A stretch of DNA of 64,000 nucleotides. Origin: Scylla paramamosain (taxonomy: Eukaryota > Arthropoda > Malacostraca > Decapoda > Portunidae). Positions 13,116 to 26,705 of this stretch are shown here, piece after piece. Location: NCBI RefSeq assembly GCF_035594125.1, contig NC_087171.1, positions 14,746,767 through 14,810,766 of the forward strand, read 5' to 3'. Position 1 is the stretch's first letter, and the number at the start of each line of letters is the position of its first letter. A program made the translations under genes and the position numbers. The notes under the pieces were generated by a model. The model ran no database searches, was not told where the DNA came from, and was given only the letters and a program-made list of their open reading frames with translations.

Positions 13116-15361
13116 TGCGTTAGTGCCGTCGTAATGTCACACTGCAGGTAGTCATTAGTGAAGAAGTTAATGGTATATCCTGGAATGAGACTGACCTGCT
13201 CATTTGAACATGTATTTTTTTTTTCTGGCATTTGGCAGACTTGTCTCCACTTTTTTCTTTACCCAACTTTGATACTTTCCACGTAATATGTTAGAAATTA
13301 ACCTGCCTGCGCTTAATTTCCATGCCATTGCTTCCCATCTGTGAGGCGAGACACAAATAACTTGGGTTACATCAGAGTTTTGAAGAGAAACCGAACACCT
13401 CACGTTAAAGATCCATTTACTTTTGTTACTTGTTGGAAACTGTTTCTTTTTTTTCATAACCTATTTCACTTTCTTCGTGAGGCGATCTTCAATACGTACA
13501 GCGCTTCTGTTGTTTCGATTTCTGATGGTGTCTGTCAGATTATACCTGCCAAATTTATTCTGCAACATCATCTCGTCTCCAGGTTCTTGATTCTACCCAC
13601 CATACTGCAGTCCATCTGACAGCGGATGCTTTTCGATCATGTCTCATTTTCAGCCTTCTTGTTACTACAGGTGTTGCCGCTGGACAGACGGCCCTTCATT
13701 ATTGTATTTCGGCCCAGGACAGCGTGGCTCTTAGCGTCCTCCGTGAACTATGTCTTTTCGGTCCGAACAAGGTATCCACAACCCCCTTGAGTGTCCAGGA
13801 AAGATGCATCTTGGTTAGCTGTCGCTTGCCTAACTTCCGTGGCAGCAACTTTGTGTGGTACCATGGGAGTTCTCGCCACTGAACTTTTGCAGGAGGCCAA
13901 GCCAGTCCTGCCGTCGAATGTTGTTCAGAAAGATGTTAGGAAATGGGTGTAACTCATAAACGTGCTAAGATGGCACCATGGCACCAACTTCTGTCAATTA
14001 CCACCAACATTCAACACTGGTTTATCGTAATAGGTTTATCGTAATACATTATCAGGTTTCTGTTTTTAGACCTTGCAATTCATCGCGAAGGCTGCAGCCA
14101 GATCCTGCTGACAAACCCGAAGTCTGACACTGGCGTCGACTTTGAAGTGAAGCCGTTTTTCACAGATTTTAGCCGGTGTGGGGGACTCCCTTCCAGCGCA
14201 TCAATTTTTCTAGCAGAGTTGCCTGCCATTCCGTTATCTCTTCGTCCTGCACAGTGTTCACTACTGGAGGGGACGCGTGTGTCTTTTGTGATTGCGACGC
14301 GACTCTCATGTCATGATAATGTGCATTTATTTTTTTTTTCATCTGTTTATATATTTTCATGATTTTTATACTGTTCCATTTATTTTTGTCTATTCATTTA
14401 TTTAATTATATTATATTATATTTTATTTTATTTTCGCTGGGTTCCAGCACGTCTCAGTCGAGGTGAGGCTGCGGGCAAACGCGGTGTTAGCTACAGCTGC
14501 TTCTCTCGTCCTGCCCTTACTTTCTTTCCTTCCCTCCTTTGGAGCTCTTCCCCACTTCGTCATTCACGCTGCTCTGCAACAAAGATCAAAGTCAGAGCTG
14601 CCCTGCAGTGTAGGAGACCAGTGTGAGGAATGCCTTTCCCAGTGTTGCAGAAAGACAATACTTTCCGTCTTTCTCTGAGACTGGTAGAGCTGCGTCTCTC
14701 CCACCATAAGAAAAGCTTTGCTGTTCCATATTTCATACCAGATAATAGTACTTATTCTGAATTATGATAATATTTTTAGCATGTAGTTTTCTTTTTAATA
14801 CTTTTATAAGGAACACATGACGTGGTTGTTTGTCGCTAAGGAACTGACTAAGAGAGCAATCAAACATTTACATGAACATTTTAAATTCCTTAAGTAATAT
14901 TCATAAAACATTCCATTAACACGTCACAAATTCTACTTTATTCTGCATAGAAAAAGTTAACCTCTGCCGACCCTGCCGGCCATGTCTGTTGCTCAAACAT
15001 TGAACGATGTTTGGTTTCCCTGAAGGTTAAAACTGCATAGTGCTTCGAGTTCAAAGAAGAAAACGTGAAATCTATGTTGTAGAATGAGGTCTAACCTATT
15101 TTAGGGAGGATTGGCTATTTCTTTAAAAGAATAGTTTATAATTAAGATAGTCGAGTAAGTAATGAGAAATTAAATAATGAAAATTAAAATAAGTTCATCC
15201 TCCACCACCTGAGCTGCCGTCGGTGCGGGGACGGGTGCTCGCTGGCTGACACGTGAAGCAATCCTCACCCACTGGAAAATTGGAGTGAGCCGGTGATGAG
15301 TGTTGTGATGTGAGCGATATTACCGTTGTGGGAGGGAAAAATCTGATTTGGAGAGTCGGAG

Positions 15362-15364
<3 letters not shown>

Positions 15365-15411
<47 letters not shown>
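15365..15411. repeat. (GA)n microsatellite
   Basis: About 47 bases, the first of three alternating arrays (GA, CT, GA) within 550 bases. Confidence 0.97.
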
Positions 15412-15413
<2 letters not shown>

Positions 15414-15604
15414 AATCGAACCATATATTCTTGAGGACCTCAACGATGCACTCTTGCCACTGATTGCGTTCCTCCCTTGTCTCGAGCTCTTGATGGCCAC
15501 TTATTACTATCATGCGTGGGGAAACAAACAGGATTACAAGTTCGAAGAGATACTGAGGATACCAACAATAATACTGGAGGTTGGACGAGGCAGAAAGAAC
15601 ACGG

Positions 15605-15706
<102 letters not shown>

Positions 15707-15838
15707 GGTTATTAGTGAGCAAACACTTGTGAGACGAAGTTTTTGACTCGTACACCTGAGAAATGCTGTCGATTAGTTTTTCAGACTCGTGTGTTCGTTT
15801 GATTCCTCGCTCATTTTGAAGTATAAATTAAGAACTGA

Positions 15839-15905
<67 letters not shown>
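15839..15905. repeat. (GA)n microsatellite
   Basis: About 67 bases, the third of the alternating GA/CT/GA arrays. Confidence 0.97.
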
Positions 15906-15909
<4 letters not shown>

Positions 15910-16205
15910 TAGGAAATGAGATACAAGAGGATGAGGAGATGACAAGAGATATAATAGCTAGTGAAAATGAAGGAAGACAAGCTTAGTTAGGAGCAGATGC
16001 AGGTATAGATGAATGAGTAGTAGGAACAATGCGATGAGAGTAATGGTAGTGATAGCTGTAGTGGTGGTAATGATTTTAGTAATTGTTGTGGATATTGTTG
16101 TAGTGGTAGTGGTAGTGGTGATAATACCAGTAGTAGTAAGCTAATATACGGTAGTAGTAGTGAAGTATGAAGACAATAAATAAACAGAAGAATCTATAAC
16201 TATTT

Positions 16206-16270
16206 TCTCCTCCTCCTCCTCCTCCTCTTCCTCTTCCACCACCACCATCACCACCACCACCACCACCACC
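16206..16270. repeat. (CTC)n/(CAC)n triplet arrays
   Basis: CTC units pass into CAC units with small interruptions. Confidence 0.93.
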
Positions 16271-16833
16271 ACTCCTGCCACTTCTCCCCCTTTCACTCGT
16301 CGTCATCACCGTCTACACCGTTGCCTTCTTCGCCTTCCACTTGCCTTCTTCCCTCCCTCCTTCAGCGCCTCCTCCCCCTCCCCTCCTGCGAGGTAGAGAG
16401 GTGGCGTGTAATTACCAAGGAGCAGAAAGTCGACAAGAACTTCCTCCTTCAGGCAACATCTGCACCGCCTGTCGAACACACGCACCAGCCTTTTCTTTTA
16501 AGAGAGATTTCTTTCTCGCCTACTACTAGTACTCGTATAGTGGAGTTCCCCCTCCAGCCGTTGCTCTTACTTCGAGTTTCTCTCCGATCTCCGTTTTCTT
16601 TCTTTCATGTTTATTTGGGCTTGGCGTTTTCTTCGGGTCTTTTTTAGGTTCTCTGTTCCTTCATGTTTTCTTTCGTCCCTCTTATCAGTTTGACGCCGTG
16701 TCCTGTTCATTATTTTTATTTTTATTTATTTTTTTTCTCTCCTCATTAGTTTCTCTCCATTTCTCCCTTTTCCTATTAGTTCTCCTCTAATTTCACCTCT
16801 GCCTGGTTACTTACTGTTTTATTAAATTGCTTC

Positions 16834-16888
<55 letters not shown>
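16834..16888. repeat. (CT)n microsatellite
   Basis: About 55 bases. Confidence 0.97.
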
Positions 16889-16892
<4 letters not shown>

Positions 16893-17904
16893 CTTACCTC
16901 AGCAAACTGCAAACAGATAAAAAAAGAATATCAAGTTAATTTTATCGTTTCTTTGCTGCAGAGATATTTAACAGAGTGCAGTTCGAAAAATCAAGTCCAA
17001 AAAAAAGGTTGAGTGTTAATAAGAAAAAAAAATAGCTTCCATGAAAAAGATAAAACCAATTTTCTTTTCCTTTTCTCGTGACATTTAATTTTCCCTTCTA
17101 CATTTTTTCCTGTGTTTTCACTTTTTACTTTCTTAACTTTTTCATATCACACCAGTCTTCCCTTTCATAATTGCTTTCCTCCCACACGCGCCTCTCTAAG
17201 TCAAATACCTTATACCTCGTCCCGCCTCTGCGCCTCACCCTCGCAAAATGGCTGGTATTCTTAACCGTTTCCATTTTGTATTTCCACTACTTCTAAAGGG
17301 CTCTAGTGGAAGCTATTGAGGAGTGTTTTCATGAAGGTTTTGGGCAACGATTCTATAACACTGAGAAAACCACCAAGATTAATAAGTTATGCTGCCTTTG
17401 AAGAATCGCCGTAATGTTTTTATCTACCATTTATCGCTTACTAGTATAAATTTGTAGGAAAAATTGCCATATTTATTTTCTGTAAACATATTTTGTCAAT
17501 AAGCTACTACTACTTATACTGCTAAGCGCTCTCCCGGCAGTCTCGTTCCTCTTGTTCCCTGACTAATTGAATATTTATAAGTACGAATTGACGCGCAAAG
17601 GGAATGACCGGGAGCGTACAGAGGAGCTTATTTCACTTGTCAATCTGCATAAGCTACGGAAGTGAATGATTCTGCCCTTGGTTTTGTTTGTTTTTGTATA
17701 GTTTTTTCGTATAGTAGTGTCCTCGTTTATCCTTAATGACGTTCTCCTCCTCGTTTTCTATGTTTTGTGCCGATGACGCTCTCTCACTTTCTCTCCGTTT
17801 TCTTTGTTTTGTGCCGATGACGTTCTTTCTTCGTTTTCTTTCTTTCTTTTGTGCCGATGCAGTTTGTTCCGTTTGTATCAAAATGTGAGCGCTATGAGAT
17901 TTTG

Positions 17905-17907
<3 letters not shown>

Positions 17908-17976
<69 letters not shown>
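17908..17976. repeat. (CT)n microsatellite
   Basis: About 69 bases. CTC and CCA triplet arrays follow at 18060-18090 and 18172-18193. Confidence 0.97.
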
Positions 17977-17979
<3 letters not shown>

Positions 17980-19297
17980 TGTATCCAGTTTTAGTTTGTT
18001 TATTTTTGTCACTGTATTCTCGTCTGGAATCTTGCTTTCGTCATTATTTTTATTCTTCCCCTCCTCCTCCTCCTCCTCCTCCTCCTCCTCTTCCTGTTCT
18101 TTTCTGCTCCTCCTCCTACATTTGCTTCACTAACACCACCATGTTTCCCTCCTCTTCCTACTCCACAATCATCACCACCACCACCACCACCACCTCCCAT
18201 TCATCGTCATCCTCATACGTGCAAGCGGCAATAGTTCTTTTCACAATGACGCTCCTTGTGTCATGCACGGATTCCATTGCGACGTTTATATTCCGAGTGA
18301 AAGGCGTGCGCATCGTCTGGTTCAAAGGGAGAGGAGAGAGGAAGAGAGAGAGAGAAAGAGGGAGGTAAGGAAAAAGAATAAATAAATCGTCTACATGGTG
18401 GAAATATGTTAAGCGCGAGAGGCCAGAGGGAGGCAAAAATATATCATTCTTCACCCTGAGGAGATGCTTCGAAAATCCTCAGAGTATTGCTAGTGCCAGG
18501 AGGCGTTCGTTTCATGCGGGGTGTTTCTCCTGCGGGTCTCGACGGGGCTGCTGTGAGGGAGGGAAGGGAAGGGAAGGCCGGGTGAGGAACAGGTGAAAAG
18601 AAAGGAAATGGTGGATGCCTGGGGAATAGGAGAAGGTTATGCACGAGGAAGGGGAGTGAGAGGCAGAGGAATGTTGGTGATAGAACAAGAAAGAAGCAGA
18701 AGAAAGAGGGTGTTGGAGGAGAGAGGTGAAGGGAATAACTGGAGGGAAAGAAAGCAAGGAAGAGGAAGAGGAGGAGGAGAATTGGTGATAGGATAAGAAA
18801 GAAAGAGACAAGTAGGATGTTGAAGGAGAAAGGAGAAGGGAATAACAAGTGAAGGGAAAGGGAGGAAGGCGAAGTGGAAACTGTCGAGCACAAGAGGAAA
18901 GAGAAAACGGAGAGGAGCTTGAGAAGAAAGAAGAGATTTTTGACTCACACAAACCCTCTTTTTTTTATTCTAGTTCTAATCTCCCAATGAAAATCTCTAC
19001 TAAACTCCTAACACAATCATTAAGTCACAAATTTTTAAGCCTCGAGTGATACGGAAAACGCGCACTAAAAAAATAAATAATGTACCCGTTTTTTATAACC
19101 CCATATCTGTGCGAAGCAAAAGAAAAAGAAAAGGAAAAAGAGAAAGACCACGGAGGATGTCGCTTCACTTCCACACCAGACTGGAAAGACAAGACACAAC
19201 GCTGATCGGGAAAAAATAAACACGGAGAGAAAAAAAAAAGAAAAGTACACAACAACGGAAGAAAACTCAGGGAAGGAAAAAGAAATAAAAGCCATCC

Positions 19298-19300
<3 letters not shown>

Positions 19301-19363
<63 letters not shown>
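19301..19363. repeat. (GA)n microsatellite
   Basis: About 63 bases. Confidence 0.97.
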
Positions 19364-19366
<3 letters not shown>

Positions 19367-19597
19367 ACTTCCTTCCAGCGCGTTACCCTCGCTTCACTAA
19401 GTCTCTCGCAGCTCCTCCTCCTCTTCTTCCTCGCCCCTTCAAGAGAGTCAAAGTTCCTCCCGGGGAAAAAGGAGGGGGACCCGTCTCGAGGCTGTCGCGT
19501 GACTTAACCCATCAATCTGCAGGTAATGAGGAAGGGAAGGAGGGAAAAGAGCCCCGATATGAAGCAGTGGGCGCTCCAAAGACAAACACAATAAGCT

Positions 19598-19598
<1 letters not shown>

Positions 19599-19634
<36 letters not shown>
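19599..19634. repeat. (GT)n microsatellite
   Basis: About 36 bases. Confidence 0.96.
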
Positions 19635-19636
<2 letters not shown>

Positions 19637-19808
19637 GGATTTCATATTCGTTCATGGTGATCATTCTCTTTTATGTGACCGAAATCAGCTTTTGACTAGT
19701 TCAGATCTATATATTTTAGTTACAATTTTCTACCGATGTAACTCACAGTGTACACAATCATAGCTTGCAAATATAAAAAAAAAAAAATGGAAAAAATTCT
19801 ACACACAG

Positions 19809-19923
19809 GAGGAAGCGAGAGAGAAAGTGAACCCAGATGAGAGAAGAAGCCTTGAAAGCAGATTAGAGCCTGGACCCACCGGCAGACCGAGGAAGATTGA
19901 AATAAAAGACCAAAGTTACGAAG
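19809..19923 (+). other. Exon-like stretch of unknown product
   Basis: The 115 bases lie between ACACACAG and a good donor AAG|gtaggt. One frame is open throughout and reads EEAREKVNPDERRSLESRLE, then PGPTGRPRKIEIKDQSYE. The composition looks like a coding exon, but no partner exon or family is recognised and the acceptor lacks a good pyrimidine tract. Confidence 0.25.
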
Positions 19924-20134
19924 GTAGGTTCACCCAGCGGCGCCACTTGCAAACCCCTGCAAGACTTCAACCGACCCGACCCGCCGCGACTCATTACTCC
20001 AGACGTCTTTGGTGTGACTCTACAACCTGAGACACGCAACGCAAGGCCCGCAATCCAAAATATGTTTGTGGAAGGCGAGTCTGGAGCAGAAGCCGAAATC
20101 TTTCTTGTTATTATATGTCGATACAGAGCGAGGG

Positions 20135-20138
<4 letters not shown>

Positions 20139-20200
<62 letters not shown>
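20139..20200. repeat. (GA)n microsatellite
   Basis: About 62 bases. Confidence 0.97.
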
Positions 20201-20202
<2 letters not shown>

Positions 20203-20838
20203 ACCGCATCCTCTGCCTCACGGTTAATTGAAAAATTGTAGCCGCCATATAATTTCCATGAACTATTCCGTGCAATTTACTTTATAGTCATCCAAAGTTT
20301 GCTTTTATGATATCACAGGAGGAAACAATGGGGCGAAAAGTGGAACAAATTTGATGAAGGCATGTTTTGTGATGTCACAGTGGCCAGGTAACATCAGGAG
20401 TAAAGTTGCCTAAGAGCCTAATGTTACTTCTTTTTATACGAAGCCACCTTTGTTGATTAAAAGGTTGTCCACAGTCTCAAATTGTGAAGAAACAACTTGT
20501 GTGTGTGAACGGGGCGTGTTGCGAGTACACACTTATACATTATCTTCCATCAACGTTTGGGAGATGTGGAGATGCCAACATTTTGAGATACAATCCATTT
20601 GAATACACTGGGACTGAAAGGCTATTCATACATTATTTTTTTTTCCATGTCGCTGTTTTTCACTCGCCGGCTGTCATCTCATAAAATAGCAAATTAGACC
20701 TGACTGGCCTAGTTAAAGCAGAGCGCAGCCTTACTGTCACTGCACTCACACGCACGGCACTCGGGCATCAAGATAGTATTTAGTGAGATTAGCACCACGA
20801 CGCGCCACCCCAAAAGATTTCACAGGCGAGGCGCGGAG

Positions 20839-20895
20839 ATGGATCCTCTTTTTGACATCGACGATCTGCGGACGCGGGTGGGAATGTATACATGA
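20839..20895 (+). other. Possible first coding exon, unknown product
   Basis: An ATG in good context (GCGGAGATGG), in CpG-rich sequence, opens MDPLFDIDDLRTRVGMYT before a stop at 20893-20895. A possible donor (CGG|gtggga) lies before the stop. It looks like a protein N-terminus but could be chance. Confidence 0.2.
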
Positions 20896-21550
20896 ATACC
20901 CAACAAAAGGTCAGGTGTACACAGAGAAAAAAAGCTTGACGTGTGACCTTTGCTGGACGGCGGCACCACTTGTTGCTTGCCTTAAAGTTTGTGCTCTCGA
21001 GGCACCGTCGCAGACCCTGCCTCCCAACACCAGCCCCCTAACCCCGCCCCGCCCAGCCATGCATCCACAGGTCCTTGCCTCGTGCCACCTCCGTCTCTCA
21101 CCCAACTCCGTGCCGCCGCCGCCTCAAGTATTCCGTGCTCCATGATTTCCCTTCTTTCCGTGAATCCTGTTGCTCCTCTCTTTCCATCACTCCCTCTATT
21201 CCATGTTTTCCTCTTGTGGTCCACGGCCTAGCGAGGAAAATAGTGCTCAAGTGTCGTGTTTTTGTGTAGAGAGCAACAAGCAACCGTCACTCACACGTGC
21301 CACAGCCCTCCGCCTCACCCAATCCTCGCACCACTCATATGTCGCTGTCATGTTTTTCCTTTCTTTTTACTCCCGGCCGTTTCCTATACATGTGGTGTCA
21401 GGCAAAAGCGAATTGGCAAAACAGAGTTATGCAATTCTGTGCAAGGAAAAAAATAATTAAATGTAAAAGTGAAAGTTCCGAAGAACTACGTATATGAAAT
21501 ACCTGACAAAAATGGTGCCCGTGCACACATTCCCTTTACCCTCATACACA

Positions 21551-21621
<71 letters not shown>
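21551..21621. repeat. (CT)n microsatellite
   Basis: About 70 bases. Confidence 0.97.
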
Positions 21622-21857
21622 GAAAGTAGTCACCAGAAACTCCTTTTCATTACTCCTTTGCCTCCAACCACTCTCCACCCGCACCCTGAATCACCATCCA
21701 AACTAATTACCTCGCCTTCCGCACGTAAGTGACTGATTCCCAAAGGCGAGTGAAAATTAAGTCCAATACCATCATTTACCCTCACTTCATCAGTCGAACT
21801 CTTCATCTTACAAACCATTCATTTCACGTTCCTTCTCTTCTTCTTCTTCATGTTAAT

Positions 21858-21861
<4 letters not shown>

Positions 21862-21895
<34 letters not shown>

Positions 21896-21896
21896 C
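21862..21896. repeat. (GT)n(GC)n microsatellite
   Basis: About 28 bases of GT ending in GCGCGC. Confidence 0.95.
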
Positions 21897-22367
21897 AAAT
21901 TAAAGACTGATGCGTAAAAAAATGAATGAGATGAAGTCAATGAAGATAATTGATTAATTGATTACAGCTTTGCGCCATAAATTAAGGTGAAAAACTAAAG
22001 GAAAGACAGAACAGAGAAACAGAGAGCAAAGAAGAGAGAAAGAACAGAGAAAGAGAAACGGACACACACTTACAAGCTGCCGTAAGAAGTAAGCACACTA
22101 CAGAGAGAAAGGATAAGAAGGAGCACAAAATTCCTCAACTCCATCAAACTGTTGGCTACACTGCATTCCTCTCTCGCCCATTGTTATATTTAGCATCAGG
22201 AATCGTTCGTAAATGTTCACTTACTTTATTCACAACTTCGCCTTGTACTTCCTCTCGCTTGCACAGATGTTCAGCAAGGCGAGAGTTGCGTTCAAAATAT
22301 TATCCTTCCTGCAACGCAAACTGGTATCTTGACGGTCTGAAATAATAGCAAGATTGTGAGTCTCATT

Positions 22368-22370
<3 letters not shown>

Positions 22371-22437
<67 letters not shown>
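22371..22437. repeat. (CT)n microsatellite
   Basis: About 67 bases, with a short CA array at 22484-22507. Confidence 0.97.
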
Positions 22438-22441
<4 letters not shown>

Positions 22442-22810
22442 GTCATCCCTATCTCCCTCCCAGCCTCCGCCACGCCTCTCCTCACACACACACATACACA
22501 CACACACGGAGTCGCGCCCCGCCGGCCACAGCTCTTCCTTTCGTGTGTTATAGAAAAAATGAACACTCCCTTCCCCCGTTTCACCGATAATTGGGGCCTA
22601 ACGCTATCATATTACCGCTTCCCTCCAGTTCTTCTTCCTCCTCCAGCCTCTCCCTCTGTAGTCCACCCTCACCCTTCTCCCCTCGCTGTTCTTCCCTCCC
22701 GTTTCTCCTTCGCTTTCCCTCTTTTCCTTCTTTTCTCGCTGCCTCATTCTCTGTTATCACCCTTCATCACCTCCCCTCACACACCACTTTCTTCTTGAGC
22801 ATGTGCAACG

Positions 22811-22815
<5 letters not shown>

Positions 22816-22878
<63 letters not shown>
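22816..22878. repeat. (CT)n microsatellite
   Basis: About 63 bases. Confidence 0.97.
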
Positions 22879-22880
<2 letters not shown>

Positions 22881-23514
22881 CATTTTCTAAAGCATTCCGT
22901 CAAATCGATTTCTTACTTAGCTGTACTTCTTCGACTTCAACGAGTTCATATTTATTTAACCTGTCCTCTGCTACTCTCTGTGCTATTCTTATCCTCCTCT
23001 TACAATCCCCCCTCTCCTCTCTTTCATGCTTCATGCGTGCTTCTTTCTTTCACTCTTTCGCTCTGTATCACCCCCGCGCCGCCCTTTCGCCTCCTCGCCG
23101 CCTCTCCCTCAGGTCGCCCCAGCAGCTGCCAGTCAGTCAAGTGGGAGAGTCCGTTTGCCCCTTCGTATATTCCTCCTGTTGAGAATGCCCTGGTGACCAA
23201 TACTGACCAATAGCGCTATCACTCTTCCGCACACCCAGGAGCAGCTGTGGCGGAAGGAAAGTTTACGGTTATTATTATGATGACTCGGTTCCCTGAGGTG
23301 GAATAGACGTTAGGTGCTGTGCGCCGCCAACTTGCCCGTTTGTGTTTTGTTTTAGGAGTGCCTGTGTGTGTGGTGCCGCCTGTCTACCTCCCCCAGTCAA
23401 GATGCAGGCTACGTCTTTGTGTCGGGGAAGGCACAGTGCGTGGATGACTGACAGACGCAGCATCGTTCTCGAGTAGGGAAGGAAAGGAGCGTTTTGGTGA
23501 GGCTCTGAGCATTA

Positions 23515-23520
23515 CACACA

Positions 23521-23555
<35 letters not shown>
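23515..23555. repeat. (CA)n followed by poly(A)
   Basis: About 20 bases of CA and 21 A. Confidence 0.94.
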
Positions 23556-23943
23556 CATTCTTTCAACACAAATTATCTCCATTTCCTCATTCCTCATCCA
23601 GTTTACACATTTTACTCCAATCATTTTCCTCAGATACAAAAGAATTTACATTCGAATTCCTCTCGTCTCCTGCCCCTCACCCCCTTTTCCCCTCCCCTCG
23701 TTCCATGGTAATACTCTCTCCCTTACGCCAACAAGAGTGCTACAATTCATTTTCATTTCATATTGTAACTGTAATAGTTTCGATTAGCGTAGATAAATAA
23801 GAGAGCGTAGTTAGGACTTAAAGATCTATGGCTGTTTGAAATTCATTTGTATTCACATATATTATCATTATTATATACGCTTTGAACTTTAATTGTTTTT
23901 ACCAGATCGGATATGGATGTCAATCAAAATTAGCATGCGACAA

Positions 23944-24152
23944 AGTGAGCTAAACACTTCTTTTTTCTGTGAATAGCTAAAAGAAAGTGAGCAAACACAT
24001 TTTCCTATGAATTGTCAATAGAAAATTTGCTAAACACTTTTTTCCTATGAATGGTCAAAAGAAAATGGGATAAACACTTTTTTCTCTTAGGAATAATAAA
24101 AAGAAAATGAACTGAACACTTTTTTTATAAACTTTCAAAAGAAAATGAACCC
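23944..24152. repeat. Minisatellite, about 5 x 40 bp
   Basis: Five degenerate units share TAAACACTTTTTTC(C)TATGAAT and end in CAAAAGAAAATG. Unit length varies by a few bases and no coding frame persists. Confidence 0.85.
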
Positions 24153-24559
24153 ACCAGGCAGAAGAAAGAGAGGAATACCGAAGAGAAGTTTTTATGGATG
24201 CACTGCAGAACCACACGCAGGCGATAAGTACAACAGAGGAAGACTGTTCGCACGGCTGGCTTGAATATTCCCTGGCCTTGGAGAACCATCGCGTGCTCCA
24301 CCAGCTGAGAGAGGGAGGAGAGTGCAGGTAGATGCAGAGGGACGCTCTTAGTGGAGGTGTGCCAGTTGTTTGGGATCAGCAGGGGAGGGCTTAGGCTTAG
24401 CTGTGGTGGCCTGGTTCATGGTGGTTCTCGTGGGGCAAAGTGTTTACAGGGTGACTTGTCTTCTAATGTGGTGTTACTCTGGCTAGTTAATGATGTTGGA
24501 GTATTTGGACTGAAGTATATCTCTGAATTTTGTGTCTTTCGTCAATAGACCATATGTAG

Positions 24560-24795
24560 TTTATTCTGTCCATCTCTCTAATGCAAGGGTTTACTCGTAT
24601 TCTCAATCATTCACCTTTTTTTCAGGTAAACTCTGGAACTCCTTACCTGCTTCTGTATTTCCTCCTTCAAGACACTTGCCTTCCAATTTTGGATGATCCT
24701 TTTGACCTTTCTTTTGGGACTGGCACTCTCTATAGGTCTTTTTTTTTTTCGTTCTTTTTTGTTGCCCTTGGCCAGTGCCCGTCTTACGCGAAAAG
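24560..24795 (+). mobile_element. Non-LTR retrotransposon 3' end (family B)
   Basis: Plus-strand copy of the element at 48.65-49.06 kb. It has TTCTGTCCATCTCTCTAATG, AACTCTGGAACTCC and a tail with GTTGCCCTTGGCCAGTGCCC. The readable 108-codon frame here is a chance frame over the relic. Confidence 0.82.
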
Positions 24796-26511
24796 AAAAC
24801 TTCAAAAAAATTGTTTTGATGTGAATTGTTTCGATGATTATGTACGGCCGGAGTCGTGGCTGCAGGTAAATGAACTTTGCTTCCAACAAAACAATCAGTT
24901 CACTTAACCTTTGTTATACCACTACTGTCCCTTCACGCACAAACATATTTCACAGAATTAGAGTGTCGAATATCATTAGAAAAGTGCCTCCGTGTCTGGC
25001 CACATGATCAGCTGTCTGGGGTCGTGGCGGGTTGGTGACGGCCTGCCTCACGGATACTAACCACTATTAATTTCCCTTGATATGTTACTTACAGCCACTG
25101 ACAGATTTTCCAAGTTGTCCGGAAATTATCTGGACATCTCATCGGAAACGGATCACGAACGCAGCTTGAAGAGTGTATCATGATATGGATACGATGCAGA
25201 GATTCGATCATTGCTACAAACACTGATTTCAATGTTGTGTGTTCTTCATTTGGCCAGACGCTTTGATGTTTGCCCTTTTACTTCTCCTTTCAGTAAGCGT
25301 ACGTTGTCACCACTTGATTGGACTCAGAAATAGCGATTTGTGATTCTGAAGACAAGTAGATTTCCAGTTATTCGTTTTTGTATGTCTGTCGTGTAGTACA
25401 GTAATCCAGTGGTAGACAGCTGTCGGTCCCAGATCTGCGTGCCCTGCCCCAGACGAGGAGTGAAGGCGGCGGGAACAAAAGACAGGCAGGGTGAACTGTT
25501 GTCTCCAGCGTGCCAGGCAAATGTAGCTGAGTTACATTTGTAATTAAACGAGGAGTTGCCGTATTCAATTATTTATAAACATCTCCAGTTTTGAGAAATT
25601 TAATGGTGGGGAAGAGAAAAAAGAAAGGGAGAACATCAACACTGAAACGATTACTGCAACAAATGATAATCTAAGGCTATAAGTTTCATTCTTTCTGGGT
25701 GCTAGTTGGAAAGGGCATAGTGAATTAAGCATTACAGACGTAGAATCACCTTGTAAAACGCCTTGTACTACTGAATCCAAGGTTATCAGTTCCATTCTAG
25801 CAACATTAACTGCAGGATAAGTTCAATCATCCTTTCTTCTTTCTCCCTTTGATTCCTATTCCCTTTCACCCCTTTCCCCCTCGCTAATCTCTCCTCCTCT
25901 TCTTAATCTTTCTCTTTATCCATTAGTATCTTACCCACGCCTCCCCTTTGTTCATCTTTCTTTTCCCCTCACGCACCCCTCACACTCCCTAACCTCTCTG
26001 TCTTTCTCTCTCTCTCCCTCGTCATTCTCTCAACTCCCTTACCTAGTCTGTTCCCTTTCGCCTCCCCTCGGCCTGTGAACTTTAGACGGTGGACGTTGAT
26101 CCTTTACTCTTAATTGGCAGCGTTAGAAATAATCGTTGCGTGGGTGAGCACTCGATTCTTCTCCGTAGCGCCCCTGTGTGTGAAAGAGAAACATATGGAG
26201 AGAGAGAGAGAGAGAGAGAGAGTTGTAGATGGTCACTTATGTCATAATTGAGACTTTCACATTTAATAACTTTTTTTGGCTTCTATTTGGTACGTCTTTC
26301 CTGAATTATTAACCACTCTTACAAATCTTTACAAATCTTTACTACAGCCATATATTTAAACTGGGTAGAAATTGCAAAACCTACTCTTTTTTAATCCGAT
26401 TCTTTCTTGTAGATGCTTATAAATTGAGGTTTTCATACATTACTTCTGGTGATGTTAATTTTTTCGTGTCGCAGTGAAAGGGTTAAATATTCTCTTTTTT
26501 TTACAATTCAG

Positions 26512-26514
<3 letters not shown>

Positions 26515-26588
<74 letters not shown>

Positions 26589-26651
26589 AGCAAACACACT
26601 TGCACAGAAAGGCAGAAAGAGGTCGGTATACAGTAAGAATAAAACAATAAA

Positions 26652-26703
<52 letters not shown>
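26515..26703. repeat. (GA)n and (GT)n microsatellites
   Basis: About 71 bases of GA (26515-26585) and about 48 of GT (26656-26703), 70 bases apart. A short GA array lies at 26196-26221. Confidence 0.97.

Positions 26704-26705
<2 letters not shown>

Larger units (their letters stand above)
19924..24559. other. Mostly gene-free stretch
   Basis: Apart from one weak first-exon candidate at 20.84 kb and several microsatellites, nothing was recognised. The C-rich sequence at 20.95-21.25 kb has overlapping chance frames on both strands. Confidence 0.6.

Noticed and set aside
18444..18952. Overlapping 100-149 codon minus-strand frames, Ser/Leu/Phe-rich
   Set aside because: The plus strand is purine-rich here, so stops are rare on the minus strand. 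Several overlapping frames are equally open and none looks like a protein.
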